Source of the DNA: RGIG4708 sp045538875
GTDB taxonomy: Bacteria; Bacillota; Clostridia; UMGS1810
Assembly: GCA_045538875.1 (NCBI GenBank)
Contig: JAZQEG010000010.1
Coordinates: 124,001-188,000 of the forward strand
Reading direction: 5' to 3'
Length of the DNA: 64,000 nt
Position 1 is the first letter of the stretch. Every line of letters starts with the position of its first letter. Below, piece after piece: positions 9,264-16,611 of the stretch. The notes beneath the pieces are model-generated. The model did no database searches. It was not told where the DNA came from and saw only the letters and a list, made by a program, of their open reading frames with translations. A program made the translations under genes and the position numbers.

Positions 9264-9303
9264 AAAAGCTGTAGCAAAATAATTTTATTTTGCTACAGCT
9301 TTT
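9264..9303. terminator. Bidirectional terminator between cysK and ybaB
   Basis: A perfect 19-bp inverted repeat (AAAAGCTGTAGCAAAATAA and its complement) separated by 2 bases. The T-runs on both strands serve both convergent genes. Confidence 0.9.
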
Positions 9304-9306
9304 TAG

Positions 9307-9657
9307 TTAAAACAAACCAGGAATATTCATTCCGCCGGTAAGCCTGCTCATTTTGTTATTATTTGCATCATCAACTTTTTTAATTGCATCGTTAACTGCG
9401 GTAATAATGAGATCCTGAAGCATTTCAACATCATCGGGGTCAACTGCCTCAGGCTTGATTGTAACTTCAAGTAGTTGCTTTGAACCAGACATTTTAACAG
9501 AAATAACACCGCCGCCTGCAGTAGACTCAAATTCAGTTGCTTCTATTTCATTTTGCATTTTCAACATTTCCTGTTGCATTTTTTGAGCTTGCTTAATCAT
9601 ATTATTCATATTGCCGCCCATGCCCATTGCGCCCATATTAAATTTGTTTTTTGCCAT
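9307..9657 (-). CDS. ybaB: Nucleoid-associated protein, YbaB/EbfC family
   Basis: A small basic-acidic protein (116 aa) that forms tweezer-like dimers binding DNA. After a methionine- and glycine-rich start it shows the family helix NMIKQAQKMQQEMLKMQ and the motif TAGGGVISVKMSG (about 47-59), followed by VDPDDVEMLQDLI. The usual partners dnaX and recR are not next to it. Instead it follows the wal operon on the same strand, 20 bases after yycI, in the place where walJ is often found. A ribosome site (GGAGG in the reverse direction) precedes the ATG. Confidence 0.93.
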   Translation of the reverse strand: MAKNKFNMGAMGMGGNMNNMIKQAQKMQQEMLKMQNEIEATEFESTAGGGVISVKMSGSKQLLEVTIKPEAVDPDDVEMLQDLIITAVNDAIKKVDDANNNKMSRLTGGMNIPGLF

Positions 9658-9677
9658 ATTAGTAGTCCTCCAAAGTT

Positions 9678-10427
9678 TTATTTAACAAATTTGCCCTCTA
9701 TAACACTATAATAATACATCATACCATCGTCAGTTGTCAATCTGTAACAGGGTGAAGATAATATTGTTTTTATGTTTTGAGTTGTATTGTCGGATTGTGC
9801 GTAATATCCATATTCTATATTTGTAACAACTGAAGTTTTTTGCGTATTTCTGTACGGGCATGATATAAAATTTATCAGTGCGCTTGTTGCATATGATGGC
9901 GAAGCTTGCTGCCACATATATGATTCCTTTGCAGTATACCAATTGCCGCACAAAACTAAGCTTTGGTTTTGTATGGTAGCAGTCATATAGTTGTTGAATA
10001 TGGGTATTTCGTCAAATTTTGATGTGATTGTGTAGCTGCCGTCAAAATATTTAATATTTATATTACTTATATCAAAACCATATTTTTTTAATGTTTGTAT
10101 TATCAGTGTTTCTGATTTTGTTGACTTGTGTTCATCAATATTTAAAGTAATAATTACCTGATTATTGTCACGAATAATATTTTTGGAAGAAAGTATATCC
10201 GAAAAATATATATCCGTCAAATGAACCGGGTTGTTAAAAAATGCATCTCTTGGAATAATTTGTCCATCAATTTTAATATTATTATTTTCAAGTAAAATCA
10301 AAGTTTCGCTGATATTTTTGTCGGTGAGTTTGCGTGCATTATGTGTGTTTACAAAAATAGTAATCAAAAAAATATTTACACACAAAAACAAAAGTATTAA
10401 AAATGTTTTAATATTTTTCCAGTTCAT
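9678..10427 (-). CDS. yycI: WalRK regulatory membrane protein YycI
   Basis: A 249-aa protein starting MNWKNIKTFLILLFLCVNIFL, the charged start plus single transmembrane helix typical of YycI, followed by an extracytoplasmic domain. YycI works with YycH to modulate the WalK sensor kinase through the membrane helices (inhibitory in B. subtilis, activating in S. aureus). Sequence conservation of the outer domain is low, so the call rests on the N-terminus, size and position after yycH in the wal operon. Six bases separate it from yycH, so translation is probably coupled. Confidence 0.78.
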   Translation of the reverse strand: MNWKNIKTFLILLFLCVNIFLITIFVNTHNARKLTDKNISETLILLENNNIKIDGQIIPRDAFFNNPVHLTDIYFSDILSSKNIIRDNNQVIITLNIDEHKSTKSETLIIQTLKKYGFDISNINIKYFDGSYTITSKFDEIPIFNNYMTATIQNQSLVLCGNWYTAKESYMWQQASPSYATSALINFISCPYRNTQKTSVVTNIEYGYYAQSDNTTQNIKTILSSPCYRLTTDDGMMYYYSVIEGKFVK

Positions 10428-10433
10428 AATGTA

Positions 10434-11831
10434 TCACCGATTAATAATTTTATTATTTCCATTAAGCTTTGCCGCCCACACAGGTTTCCAGTGATTAGAC
10501 TCGTTTGCGTACACAATATTCAACTGCGAAATAGAGCCGTTTTCAACTGTTTTGTCTGCAAAAAGCATATCCATTGCATCAATTGATGAACCGTTTGTAA
10601 TATATTCATCAATTGGATAAAATTTGTTAAACATCTGTTTGTACTCAGTAATTTTTGCATTTTCTACAGTTATTTCGATACCGTGATAACCATCAGGAAA
10701 AACAACAAGTGTTCCGTTTACATAATAGTCCATAGTGACTTTAAAGCTTTTACCGTCAGAATTTGCCACAATATCTGATGTGAGATTAATATTTAATGGT
10801 TCTCCAGGTAAGGTGTTGTCCCACAAATTATTTACAAATTCAATACAAGCAATAAAGTTGTCGTATAGTGTAGAATTTGATGAATTAGTAAGTGATATGC
10901 CTTTTGATGAATCTATGGATTTGTATTCAATAAGTCCGTTATTGTATACCTTTAATGTAGAAAAGTTTTCAATGTATATTGCAGTATTGTTGTTGTCAAC
11001 ATGACTTGCTTTTGTGTTTGTTGTGTTGTACCCAAAGGCATTTAGCATCCGCTTTGAAAGCTCGTTGTTATAGTATATATCTTTTAAATAGTTTGTTGAT
11101 TGAATAATTGGCAAATTAGAAGAATCCAAGCTCAGTGTAACGGTGGGTTCAATAACTACTTTTTGCTCTACATTAAGCTCTTCGTTTTGATCAAACTTTA
11201 ATTCAAACGAATAGGGGAGTAAGTTAAGGGAATCAATAGAATATGTATTTATAATTTTATTGATTGATTCAGCATTAGCCGTAATAACTGTATTGTACAC
11301 CTTTTTTGATACATAATCTTTTGTAAGTACAGAAACTGTTGAACTGTTTTGGATTGTTGACGGTACGATTATAAACTCTTTAACCGATTTTGTTTTTGTA
11401 TTTAAAGGTGCAACGTCTAAAATTTTGCACAAAAGTGCAGTGTCATATGCAACAGGATACGAAATATATACCGAACCAAGTGTAAGAGCTGTATTCCAAT
11501 CAGATTCGTTAGCTTCGCTAAATTCTGCCGACGAAATACTCTGCTTTACAATTGATAGTATTGGATTTACTATTTGGTTAAATTCTTTAGAGGTATGTGT
11601 ATATAAATTGCGGGTTTCAAAATTATTAATGATTATTTTTTCGGGATTTGATATATTTTCTTTGGAAAGATAATATGACTTAACACTTGATTTTGAAAGA
11701 TTTGTTATATTAGAAAAAAAATTATAGCCGTTAGGCCATAATTTTTCTTTAAACCACATATCAACTGTAAGAACAATGCTGCTCGCTACCAAAATAACGA
11801 GCAAACAAGTTTTAATACGTTCTTTAATCAT
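10434..11831 (-). CDS. yycH: WalRK regulatory membrane protein YycH
   Basis: A 465-aa protein with a single N-terminal transmembrane segment (residues about 8-26) ending in VDMWFKEKLWPNGYNFF, then a large extracytoplasmic region. The form MIKERIKTCLLVILVASSIVLT, the length and the place between walK and yycI identify YycH, which contacts WalK in the membrane and tunes its activity. No catalytic motif is seen, as expected. The upstream gene ends 18 bases away, consistent with one operon. Confidence 0.8.
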   Translation of the reverse strand: MIKERIKTCLLVILVASSIVLTVDMWFKEKLWPNGYNFFSNITNLSKSSVKSYYLSKENISNPEKIIINNFETRNLYTHTSKEFNQIVNPILSIVKQSISSAEFSEANESDWNTALTLGSVYISYPVAYDTALLCKILDVAPLNTKTKSVKEFIIVPSTIQNSSTVSVLTKDYVSKKVYNTVITANAESINKIINTYSIDSLNLLPYSFELKFDQNEELNVEQKVVIEPTVTLSLDSSNLPIIQSTNYLKDIYYNNELSKRMLNAFGYNTTNTKASHVDNNNTAIYIENFSTLKVYNNGLIEYKSIDSSKGISLTNSSNSTLYDNFIACIEFVNNLWDNTLPGEPLNINLTSDIVANSDGKSFKVTMDYYVNGTLVVFPDGYHGIEITVENAKITEYKQMFNKFYPIDEYITNGSSIDAMDMLFADKTVENGSISQLNIVYANESNHWKPVWAAKLNGNNKIINR

Positions 11832-11849
11832 AAAATACGCTCCGTAAAA

Positions 11850-12359
11850 TTATCTGCTGAATAATTGAGATAAGTCAGAACCAATATTAAGTATTTTTGC
11901 TATGATGCCTTGATTAAGAGTAATTTCAAACTTAATTACTTCAGTATTTGTACCTTTTAAAGCAACAAGCATAAAACTGTTTTTGCCATTATTGAGGTTA
12001 ACAGATTGAGCATATAATCCGCTTGCACCGATTGTTGACTGCATAAGAGCACCATCATCAGTGTACATTTTGTCGTATTTGCCGGTTTGGTTGTTTAATG
12101 CATACATACAAATAACAGAATCTGTTTGAGCAACTGCAGATACAACATATGATTTTGTTGCGGTTGATGAAATAAGGAGCTGTGGATTTTTTAAAGAAAC
12201 TATATCATCAACATTACCGCTGTATGTAGCAGGAAGTGAACCTTCCGCAGATGTTGTATATACAACAGAGGAGTCTTGCGTATCAGCAAAACAAGCAAGT
12301 GGTGACATAACAACAAGGATGCACATAATTATTGAAAGTAGTATATTCGCTTTTTTCAT
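11850..12359 (-). CDS. Secreted protein of unknown function inside the wal operon
   Basis: I do not recognise a family. The 169-aa product begins with a clear signal peptide (MKKANILLSIIMCILVVMSP) and a probable signal peptidase I site after CFA; the nearby cysteine does not sit in a good lipobox. The mature part (about 140 aa) is rich in Ser, Thr, Tyr and Asn with alternating hydrophobic residues, suggesting a beta-sandwich: KSYVVSAVAQTDSVICMYALN and NNGKNSFMLVALKG look like strands. ATG 12359 is preferred because GAGGTG lies 6 bases upstream; the GTG three codons earlier overlaps that site. It stands between walK and yycH, an unusual position. Confidence 0.8.
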   Translation of the reverse strand: MKKANILLSIIMCILVVMSPLACFADTQDSSVVYTTSAEGSLPATYSGNVDDIVSLKNPQLLISSTATKSYVVSAVAQTDSVICMYALNNQTGKYDKMYTDDGALMQSTIGASGLYAQSVNLNNGKNSFMLVALKGTNTEVIKFEITLNQGIIAKILNIGSDLSQLFSR

Positions 12360-12451
12360 CGCTAACACCTCACAATCATTGATTTTGTATTAACATTATA
12401 CTTTATCAATGTTACAGCCATATTACATACAGTTTAAAATAGCCTAACATA

Positions 12452-14251
12452 TTATTGATTTTCAGACAAAAATTCAATGTTATCATCATTTACAGGTAAT
12501 TTTATCATAACATCTGTGCCAAATTCGGGAATACTTTTAATAGTAATTGTACCATTGTGAGCCTCAACAATTTCTTTGGCAATTGCAAGCCCGAGGCCAG
12601 TTCCTCCCATTTCACGAGATCTTGCTTTGTCAACACGGTAAAATCTTTCAAAAATATGTTTGAGATTTTCTTCAGAAATACCTATACCTGTATCTTTTAC
12701 CTTAATAACAATGCAACCAAATACATACATTGTTGAAATTGTAACTGCACCGCCGCTTGGAGTGTATTTAATTGCGTTTGTGATAATATTTGTTATTACC
12801 TGTTCAAATCTGTCTATGTTTCCGTAATATAGAGGAAGCTGGTTTGTAGGCTCATAGGTTATTGTCTGACGTTTTTCCTCAGCTTGCATTTTAAGCCGCG
12901 ATACAATGTCGGTAACAAGGTCTGACATTGAAAAATACTCTTTGCTGAAATCTGATATACCATAATCAAGGCGCGACAAAAGCAACAAATCTTTAACTAG
13001 ACGTGTCATACGGTCTGTTTCATTGTTGATTGTGTTAAGAAATGACACAAGTGTTGATTTATCACAATCGTTATCATTTGACAGCTCTATAAGTGTTTCG
13101 GTATAGCTTTTAACTGTGGTAAGCGGGGTTCTGAGCTCGTGTGAAACATTTGCCACAAACTCTCTGCGTGAATTTTCAAGCCGTTGCTGCTCTGTGATAT
13201 CCTGAATTATAGCTATAAGACCGCTTAGCTTTTTGTTACTTTTAAACGGCGCAAAATATATGCTAAGTTCTTTTTGATTAATTGTCATTTTACGTTCTAT
13301 ATTTTCGTAATGGCCAAGGCAGGATACTTGTCCTACGGTTATGTCACAGCCTTCAAACATATCTGCAAAACAAGGTTGCTCACCTGCAGGAACATTCAAA
13401 AGTGATTTTGCAGCTGGATTTATATGAATAATATGTCCGTCTGTATCAAATGCGACAACGCCGTCTGTCATATAAAGGAGTATTGTTTCAACCTTTTCTT
13501 TTTCGCTCTGAATGGCATTGAGGGTATTTTTTAATTCTTCGGCCATGGTATTAAAAGTTTGCGTTAGTTTTGCAATTTCATCATTACCTGACACCTCTAT
13601 TTTTGATTCAAAATCACCTGATGCAATTCTTTTTGACTTAGTAGTGAGTGTTTCAATAGGGGCAAGAATAGTTTTTGATAATAAAATAGAAAATAAAACA
13701 GAAATACCAAGTCCGAGCAGCAAAGACTCAAGCATTATTGAAAAAATGTTTTCAACAATATTGTTGGTTTCTTCTTTGGTGTCCCTAATATAAATAATAT
13801 ATTTAACGTTGTTTTCATCAAATACAGGTACGGCATAATCCATATAGGGCAGAGCCGAATTAACCTCAACACCTCGTTTGCCGTTCATAGCGCTGATTAT
13901 ATTGGTGGATATGTCAAGGCTTTGAGCAAGGTTTTCGTTTGTAGAAAGGCGATTAATTGCTTTACCGCTTTTTCCGTCAAGTATATAAAAGTTACGAAAT
14001 GAATCAATGCCCATTTGACTTGAATATGCTGAAATATTGTCAAATATTTTTTGTGCGCTCTGCTTGTTGTTTATGTCAGCTGACAACTGCTCAATATAAT
14101 CATCGGTAAGTATCACAGACATAAGTGATTTAAATTCGCCGTGATAGTACGAATCTGTACTATTGGCCATAAAGGTTCCTATGAGTATAATTATAAATAA
14201 TGTGAGCATTACAAACATTAATGCAATTTTAAACCTAATACTTTTAAACAT
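12452..14251 (-). CDS. walK: Cell-wall sensor histidine kinase WalK
   Basis: This 599-aa membrane kinase phosphorylates WalR to control cell-wall remodelling genes. It shows two transmembrane segments (about 8-28 and 168-188) flanking an extracellular sensor domain, and a HAMP linker (ILAPIETLTTKSKRIASGDF). A PAS domain (TILLYMTDGVVAFDTDGHIIHINPAA), the HisKA phosphorylation site FVANVSHELRTPLTTV with H371, and an HATPase domain with the N-box NIITNAIKYTPSGG plus the GTGLGLAI G-box follow. Only 7 bases separate it from walR. The PAS and HAMP layout is that of Gram-positive WalK rather than of PhoR. Confidence 0.93.
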   Translation of the reverse strand: MFKSIRFKIALMFVMLTLFIIILIGTFMANSTDSYYHGEFKSLMSVILTDDYIEQLSADINNKQSAQKIFDNISAYSSQMGIDSFRNFYILDGKSGKAINRLSTNENLAQSLDISTNIISAMNGKRGVEVNSALPYMDYAVPVFDENNVKYIIYIRDTKEETNNIVENIFSIMLESLLLGLGISVLFSILLSKTILAPIETLTTKSKRIASGDFESKIEVSGNDEIAKLTQTFNTMAEELKNTLNAIQSEKEKVETILLYMTDGVVAFDTDGHIIHINPAAKSLLNVPAGEQPCFADMFEGCDITVGQVSCLGHYENIERKMTINQKELSIYFAPFKSNKKLSGLIAIIQDITEQQRLENSRREFVANVSHELRTPLTTVKSYTETLIELSNDNDCDKSTLVSFLNTINNETDRMTRLVKDLLLLSRLDYGISDFSKEYFSMSDLVTDIVSRLKMQAEEKRQTITYEPTNQLPLYYGNIDRFEQVITNIITNAIKYTPSGGAVTISTMYVFGCIVIKVKDTGIGISEENLKHIFERFYRVDKARSREMGGTGLGLAIAKEIVEAHNGTITIKSIPEFGTDVMIKLPVNDDNIEFLSENQ

Positions 14252-14258
14252 TTATTAT

Positions 14259-14948
14259 TTACGCTCCAAAATAATATCCTACACCGCGTTTGGTCATAAT
14301 GTATGCCGGCAGACTTGGGTTGTCCTCAATTTTTTCACGAAGTCGGCGTATGGTAACGTCAACAGTTCTTACATCACCATAAAATTCATAATCCCATACT
14401 TTGTTAAGAAGAATTTCACGTGTAAATATTTTGCCTTTTTTGCTGGCTAAAAATTTTAAAAGTTCAAATTCTCTGAATGTAAGATCTATTACAACACCGC
14501 GTTTTTTTACTTCGTATTTTTCTGTATCAATAACTAGCTCTCCAAATTCAAAAACTTTAACTTCATCACCTGATTTAGTTGTAAGCTGTGTTCTGCGCAG
14601 ATTTGCCTTTACTCTTGCCATAAGTTCCCTCAGACTAAAAGGTTTTGTCATATAATCATCGGCACCAAGCTCAAGCCCGAGTACTTTGTCAACTTCTTCC
14701 TCACGTGCTGTAAGCATAATTATTGGTGTAGAAAGTGTTTCTCTGATTTTTTTGCATACAGAAAATCCGTCCATTTTAGGTAACATTACGTCAAGCAAAA
14801 TCAGGTCGGGATTTTCTGACAGAGTTTTGTTAACCGCCTCTTCGCCATCGGCAGCTACAATTACCTTGTAACCGTTTTTTTCAAGATTAATTTTAAGTAC
14901 ATCGGAAATATGTCTTTCATCTTCTACTACGAGTATTAATGTTTCCAT
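14259..14948 (-). CDS. walR: Response regulator WalR (OmpR family)
   Basis: A 229-aa cytoplasmic regulator. The receiver domain has the acidic pair in ILVVEDERH, the phospho-acceptor D53 in LILLDVMLP, and the switch Thr and Lys in IIMLTAREEE and DDYMTKPFS. The C-terminal winged helix-turn-helix carries LTFREFELLKFLAS and a RTVDVTIRRLREKIE recognition helix. It is the first gene of a walR-walK-(secreted protein)-yycH-yycI operon and is preceded by a consensus promoter. PhoP is the close alternative; the yycH and yycI genes downstream decide for WalR. Confidence 0.94.
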   Translation of the reverse strand: METLILVVEDERHISDVLKINLEKNGYKVIVAADGEEAVNKTLSENPDLILLDVMLPKMDGFSVCKKIRETLSTPIIMLTAREEEVDKVLGLELGADDYMTKPFSLRELMARVKANLRRTQLTTKSGDEVKVFEFGELVIDTEKYEVKKRGVVIDLTFREFELLKFLASKKGKIFTREILLNKVWDYEFYGDVRTVDVTIRRLREKIEDNPSLPAYIMTKRGVGYYFGA

Positions 14949-14997
14949 AATTATCGGCTGTAAGCCAATTCACCCCCATATATAGATATACACATAC

Positions 14998-15026
14998 ATT
15001 GTATCATATGTATCAAAAAATGTCAA
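14998..15026 (-). promoter_or_regulatory. Promoter of the wal operon
   Basis: On the minus strand TTGACA, 17 bases, TACAAT, ending about 50 bases before the walR ATG. Confidence 0.75.
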
Positions 15027-15051
15027 AAAATATTCAAGTTAATTAATTTTC

Positions 15052-15083
15052 TTGACAAAATGGCTCGTTTAGTTTAATATAAT
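15052..15083 (+). promoter_or_regulatory. Promoter of tRNA-Arg
   Basis: A perfect TTGACA at 15052 is followed by overlapping -10 candidates: TAATAT at 17 bases and TATAAT at 20 bases. The tRNA begins 20 bases later. Confidence 0.65.
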
Positions 15084-15102
15084 AAAGGTTGATTAATAAT
15101 AT

Positions 15103-15177
15103 GTCCCGATAGTTCAACGGATAGAATAAGGTCCTCCTAAGACTTAGATATCGGTTCGATTCCGGTTCGGGATGCCA
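15103..15177 (+). tRNA. tRNA-Arg (anticodon CCU)
   Basis: A full cloverleaf folds: acceptor GTCCCGA with TCGGGAT, anticodon stem AGGTC/GACTT closing the loop CTCCTAA (anticodon CCT at 15136-15138), and T-arm ATCGG-TTCGATT-CCGGT. The 3' CCA is encoded. It reads AGG codons. It has its own promoter and terminator. Confidence 0.95.
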
Positions 15178-15213
15178 AAAATCGACATTCTTGTACGGTG
15201 GAATGTCGATTTT
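15178..15213 (+). terminator. Terminator of tRNA-Arg
   Basis: A 13-bp perfect stem, AAAATCGACATTC with its complement, with a 10-base loop and ending in TTTT directly after the CCA end. Confidence 0.85.
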
Positions 15214-15267
15214 ACTTAATACCTATTTCTTAACTATTGTTTTAAATTAAGTTGTGTACGACAAATC

Positions 15268-15300
15268 AAAAATCCTCATTCTGCCGAATGAGGATTTTTT
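15268..15300 (-). terminator. Terminator of sleB
   Basis: A perfect stem AAAAATCCTCATTC/GAATGAGGATTTTT around TGCC, just past the sleB stop codon. T-runs occur on both strands. Confidence 0.85.
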
Positions 15301-15308
15301 AATTTAAA

Positions 15309-15962
15309 TTAAAGATGAAAATTGTGATTTCCTATTGTTGCATAAAATTTTCTGTTATTTTTAATCCAGCTGCCTGAGGTCTTTTTTGGGTTGTAAAAAA
15401 ACATTGATTTACCTACATTGTTATATCCGTTAAGAGCAGCTTTTGCTGCTGTAACCGAATCATTATTTGGAGTGTTATATATTTTTCCGTTTGCAGCAGG
15501 TGTATATTGAGTCCCATGTTTTTTGTCAAATATAACACCATAAATCGTATTTGGATATTCTTTGCTTTTTACTCTGTTAAGAATGGTATTTGCAACTGCA
15601 ACCTTACCCTGATAGCTTTCACCCTCAGCCTCAGCATGTACAATTCTTGAAAGCCAGTATACATCCTCATTTGAATGTGAGTTTGAGTATAATTTTGACC
15701 TTGTTACAGGGCCGACAATTCCATCTACATTAATTCCGCAGTCACTTTGAAAATTCATAACAGCTGTTTTTGTTATGTTGCCGTAATATCCTGTAACTTC
15801 ATGTTTAAAATATCCTTTATCTGACAAAATTTGCTGGATTTTTGGCACTTCGGCATGCCACGAGCCTAAATATATAAGCTCATTTGAATAATTTGCACTT
15901 GTTTGCAAGGAAGAAGATAATAATGTCATAGTTAGGGCTAAAGCAGAAATGTATTTTTTCAT
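15309..15962 (-). CDS. sleB: Spore cortex-lytic enzyme SleB-type cell wall hydrolase
   Basis: A 217-aa exported hydrolase that cuts spore cortex peptidoglycan during germination. After a signal peptide (residues 1-23) comes a peptidoglycan-binding domain (PKIQQILSDKGYFKHEVTGYYGNITKTAVMNFQ, ending GIVGPVTRSKL) and then the Hydrolase_2/SleB catalytic domain. The catalytic domain begins LSRIVHAEAEGESYQGKVAVANTILNR, where the first glutamate of HAEAEGE is the catalytic residue, and ends in the usual SMFFYNP region. The length is short but normal for clostridial SleB. The partner ypeB is not adjacent, so a vegetative SleB-like hydrolase cannot be excluded. Confidence 0.88.
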   Translation of the reverse strand: MKKYISALALTMTLLSSSLQTSANYSNELIYLGSWHAEVPKIQQILSDKGYFKHEVTGYYGNITKTAVMNFQSDCGINVDGIVGPVTRSKLYSNSHSNEDVYWLSRIVHAEAEGESYQGKVAVANTILNRVKSKEYPNTIYGVIFDKKHGTQYTPAANGKIYNTPNNDSVTAAKAALNGYNNVGKSMFFYNPKKTSGSWIKNNRKFYATIGNHNFHL

Positions 15963-16005
15963 TTCTTATCACTCTCCTTGTATTGACTTGTGGGATTACT
16001 CAGAT

Positions 16006-16034
16006 ATTATAACAAAATATCAATATAACATCAA
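16006..16034 (-). promoter_or_regulatory. Promoter of sleB
   Basis: On the minus strand TTGATG, 17 bases, TATAAT, about 44 bases before the ATG; AAGGAGAG serves as ribosome site. Confidence 0.6.
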
Positions 16035-16076
16035 ATGTGATTATGTTTGTTTAATTTGCATGAGATGTAATAAAAT

Positions 16077-16121
16077 AAGAGGAGGGGAGATTACTTATGT
16101 GCATGCTCCCTTTTCCTCTTA
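16077..16121 (-). terminator. Probable terminator of the rnr-smpB unit
   Basis: An imperfect stem of AAGAGGA and GGGAG blocks with their complements lies 28 bases beyond the smpB stop, followed on the minus strand by an AT-rich run. Confidence 0.45.
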
Positions 16122-16149
16122 AATGATACAACATACCAAAATTTGTGAA

Positions 16150-16611
16150 TTATTGATTATATTCCTTTATTTTTCTGTCTATATTTCGTTTTGCGTCTTT
16201 TTCAGCTATTGATTGTCTTTTGTCATAAAGCTTTTTACCCTTGGCAAGACCCAGCTCAACTTTAATATTTGAGCCTTTAAAATAAAGCGAAAGCGGAATT
16301 AGTGAAATACCGTCTTCCTTTAATGTACCAATAAGTCTTCGGATTTCGTATTTGTGAAGTAAAAGCTTTCGAGGACGCATAGGGTCGCGGTTAAAGATGT
16401 TGCCTTGCTCGTACGGACTTATATGCATTTGCTTAATATAAACCTCGCCGTTGTCAATTGTTGCATATGAGTCCTTTAAATTTACATTGCCATTTCTTAA
16501 TGATTTTACTTCGGTACCTATTAACTCTATACCACATTCAAATTTTTCATTTATAAAATAGTCGTGATATGCTTTTTTGTTTTGTGCAATAGTTTTAAAT
16601 TGTTTATCCAT
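16150..16611 (-). CDS. smpB: SsrA-binding protein
   Basis: A 153-aa protein that binds tmRNA and brings it to stalled ribosomes for trans-translation. Conserved segments are visible: NKKAYHDYFI, ECGIELIGTEVKSLRNG and the basic C-terminal tail LAKGKKLYDKRQSIAEKDAKRNI that enters the mRNA channel. It overlaps the end of rnr by 8 bases, the standard rnr-smpB arrangement, and RNase R is the known partner that degrades the released mRNA. The tmRNA gene itself is not found in the window. Confidence 0.97.
   Translation of the reverse strand: MDKQFKTIAQNKKAYHDYFINEKFECGIELIGTEVKSLRNGNVNLKDSYATIDNGEVYIKQMHISPYEQGNIFNRDPMRPRKLLLHKYEIRRLIGTLKEDGISLIPLSLYFKGSNIKVELGLAKGKKLYDKRQSIAEKDAKRNIDRKIKEYNQ

Noticed and set aside
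15963..16149. tmRNA (ssrA) gene near smpB
   Set aside because: The interval is too short and contains only the sleB promoter and a hairpin; no tRNA-like ends or tag-coding frame are visible.
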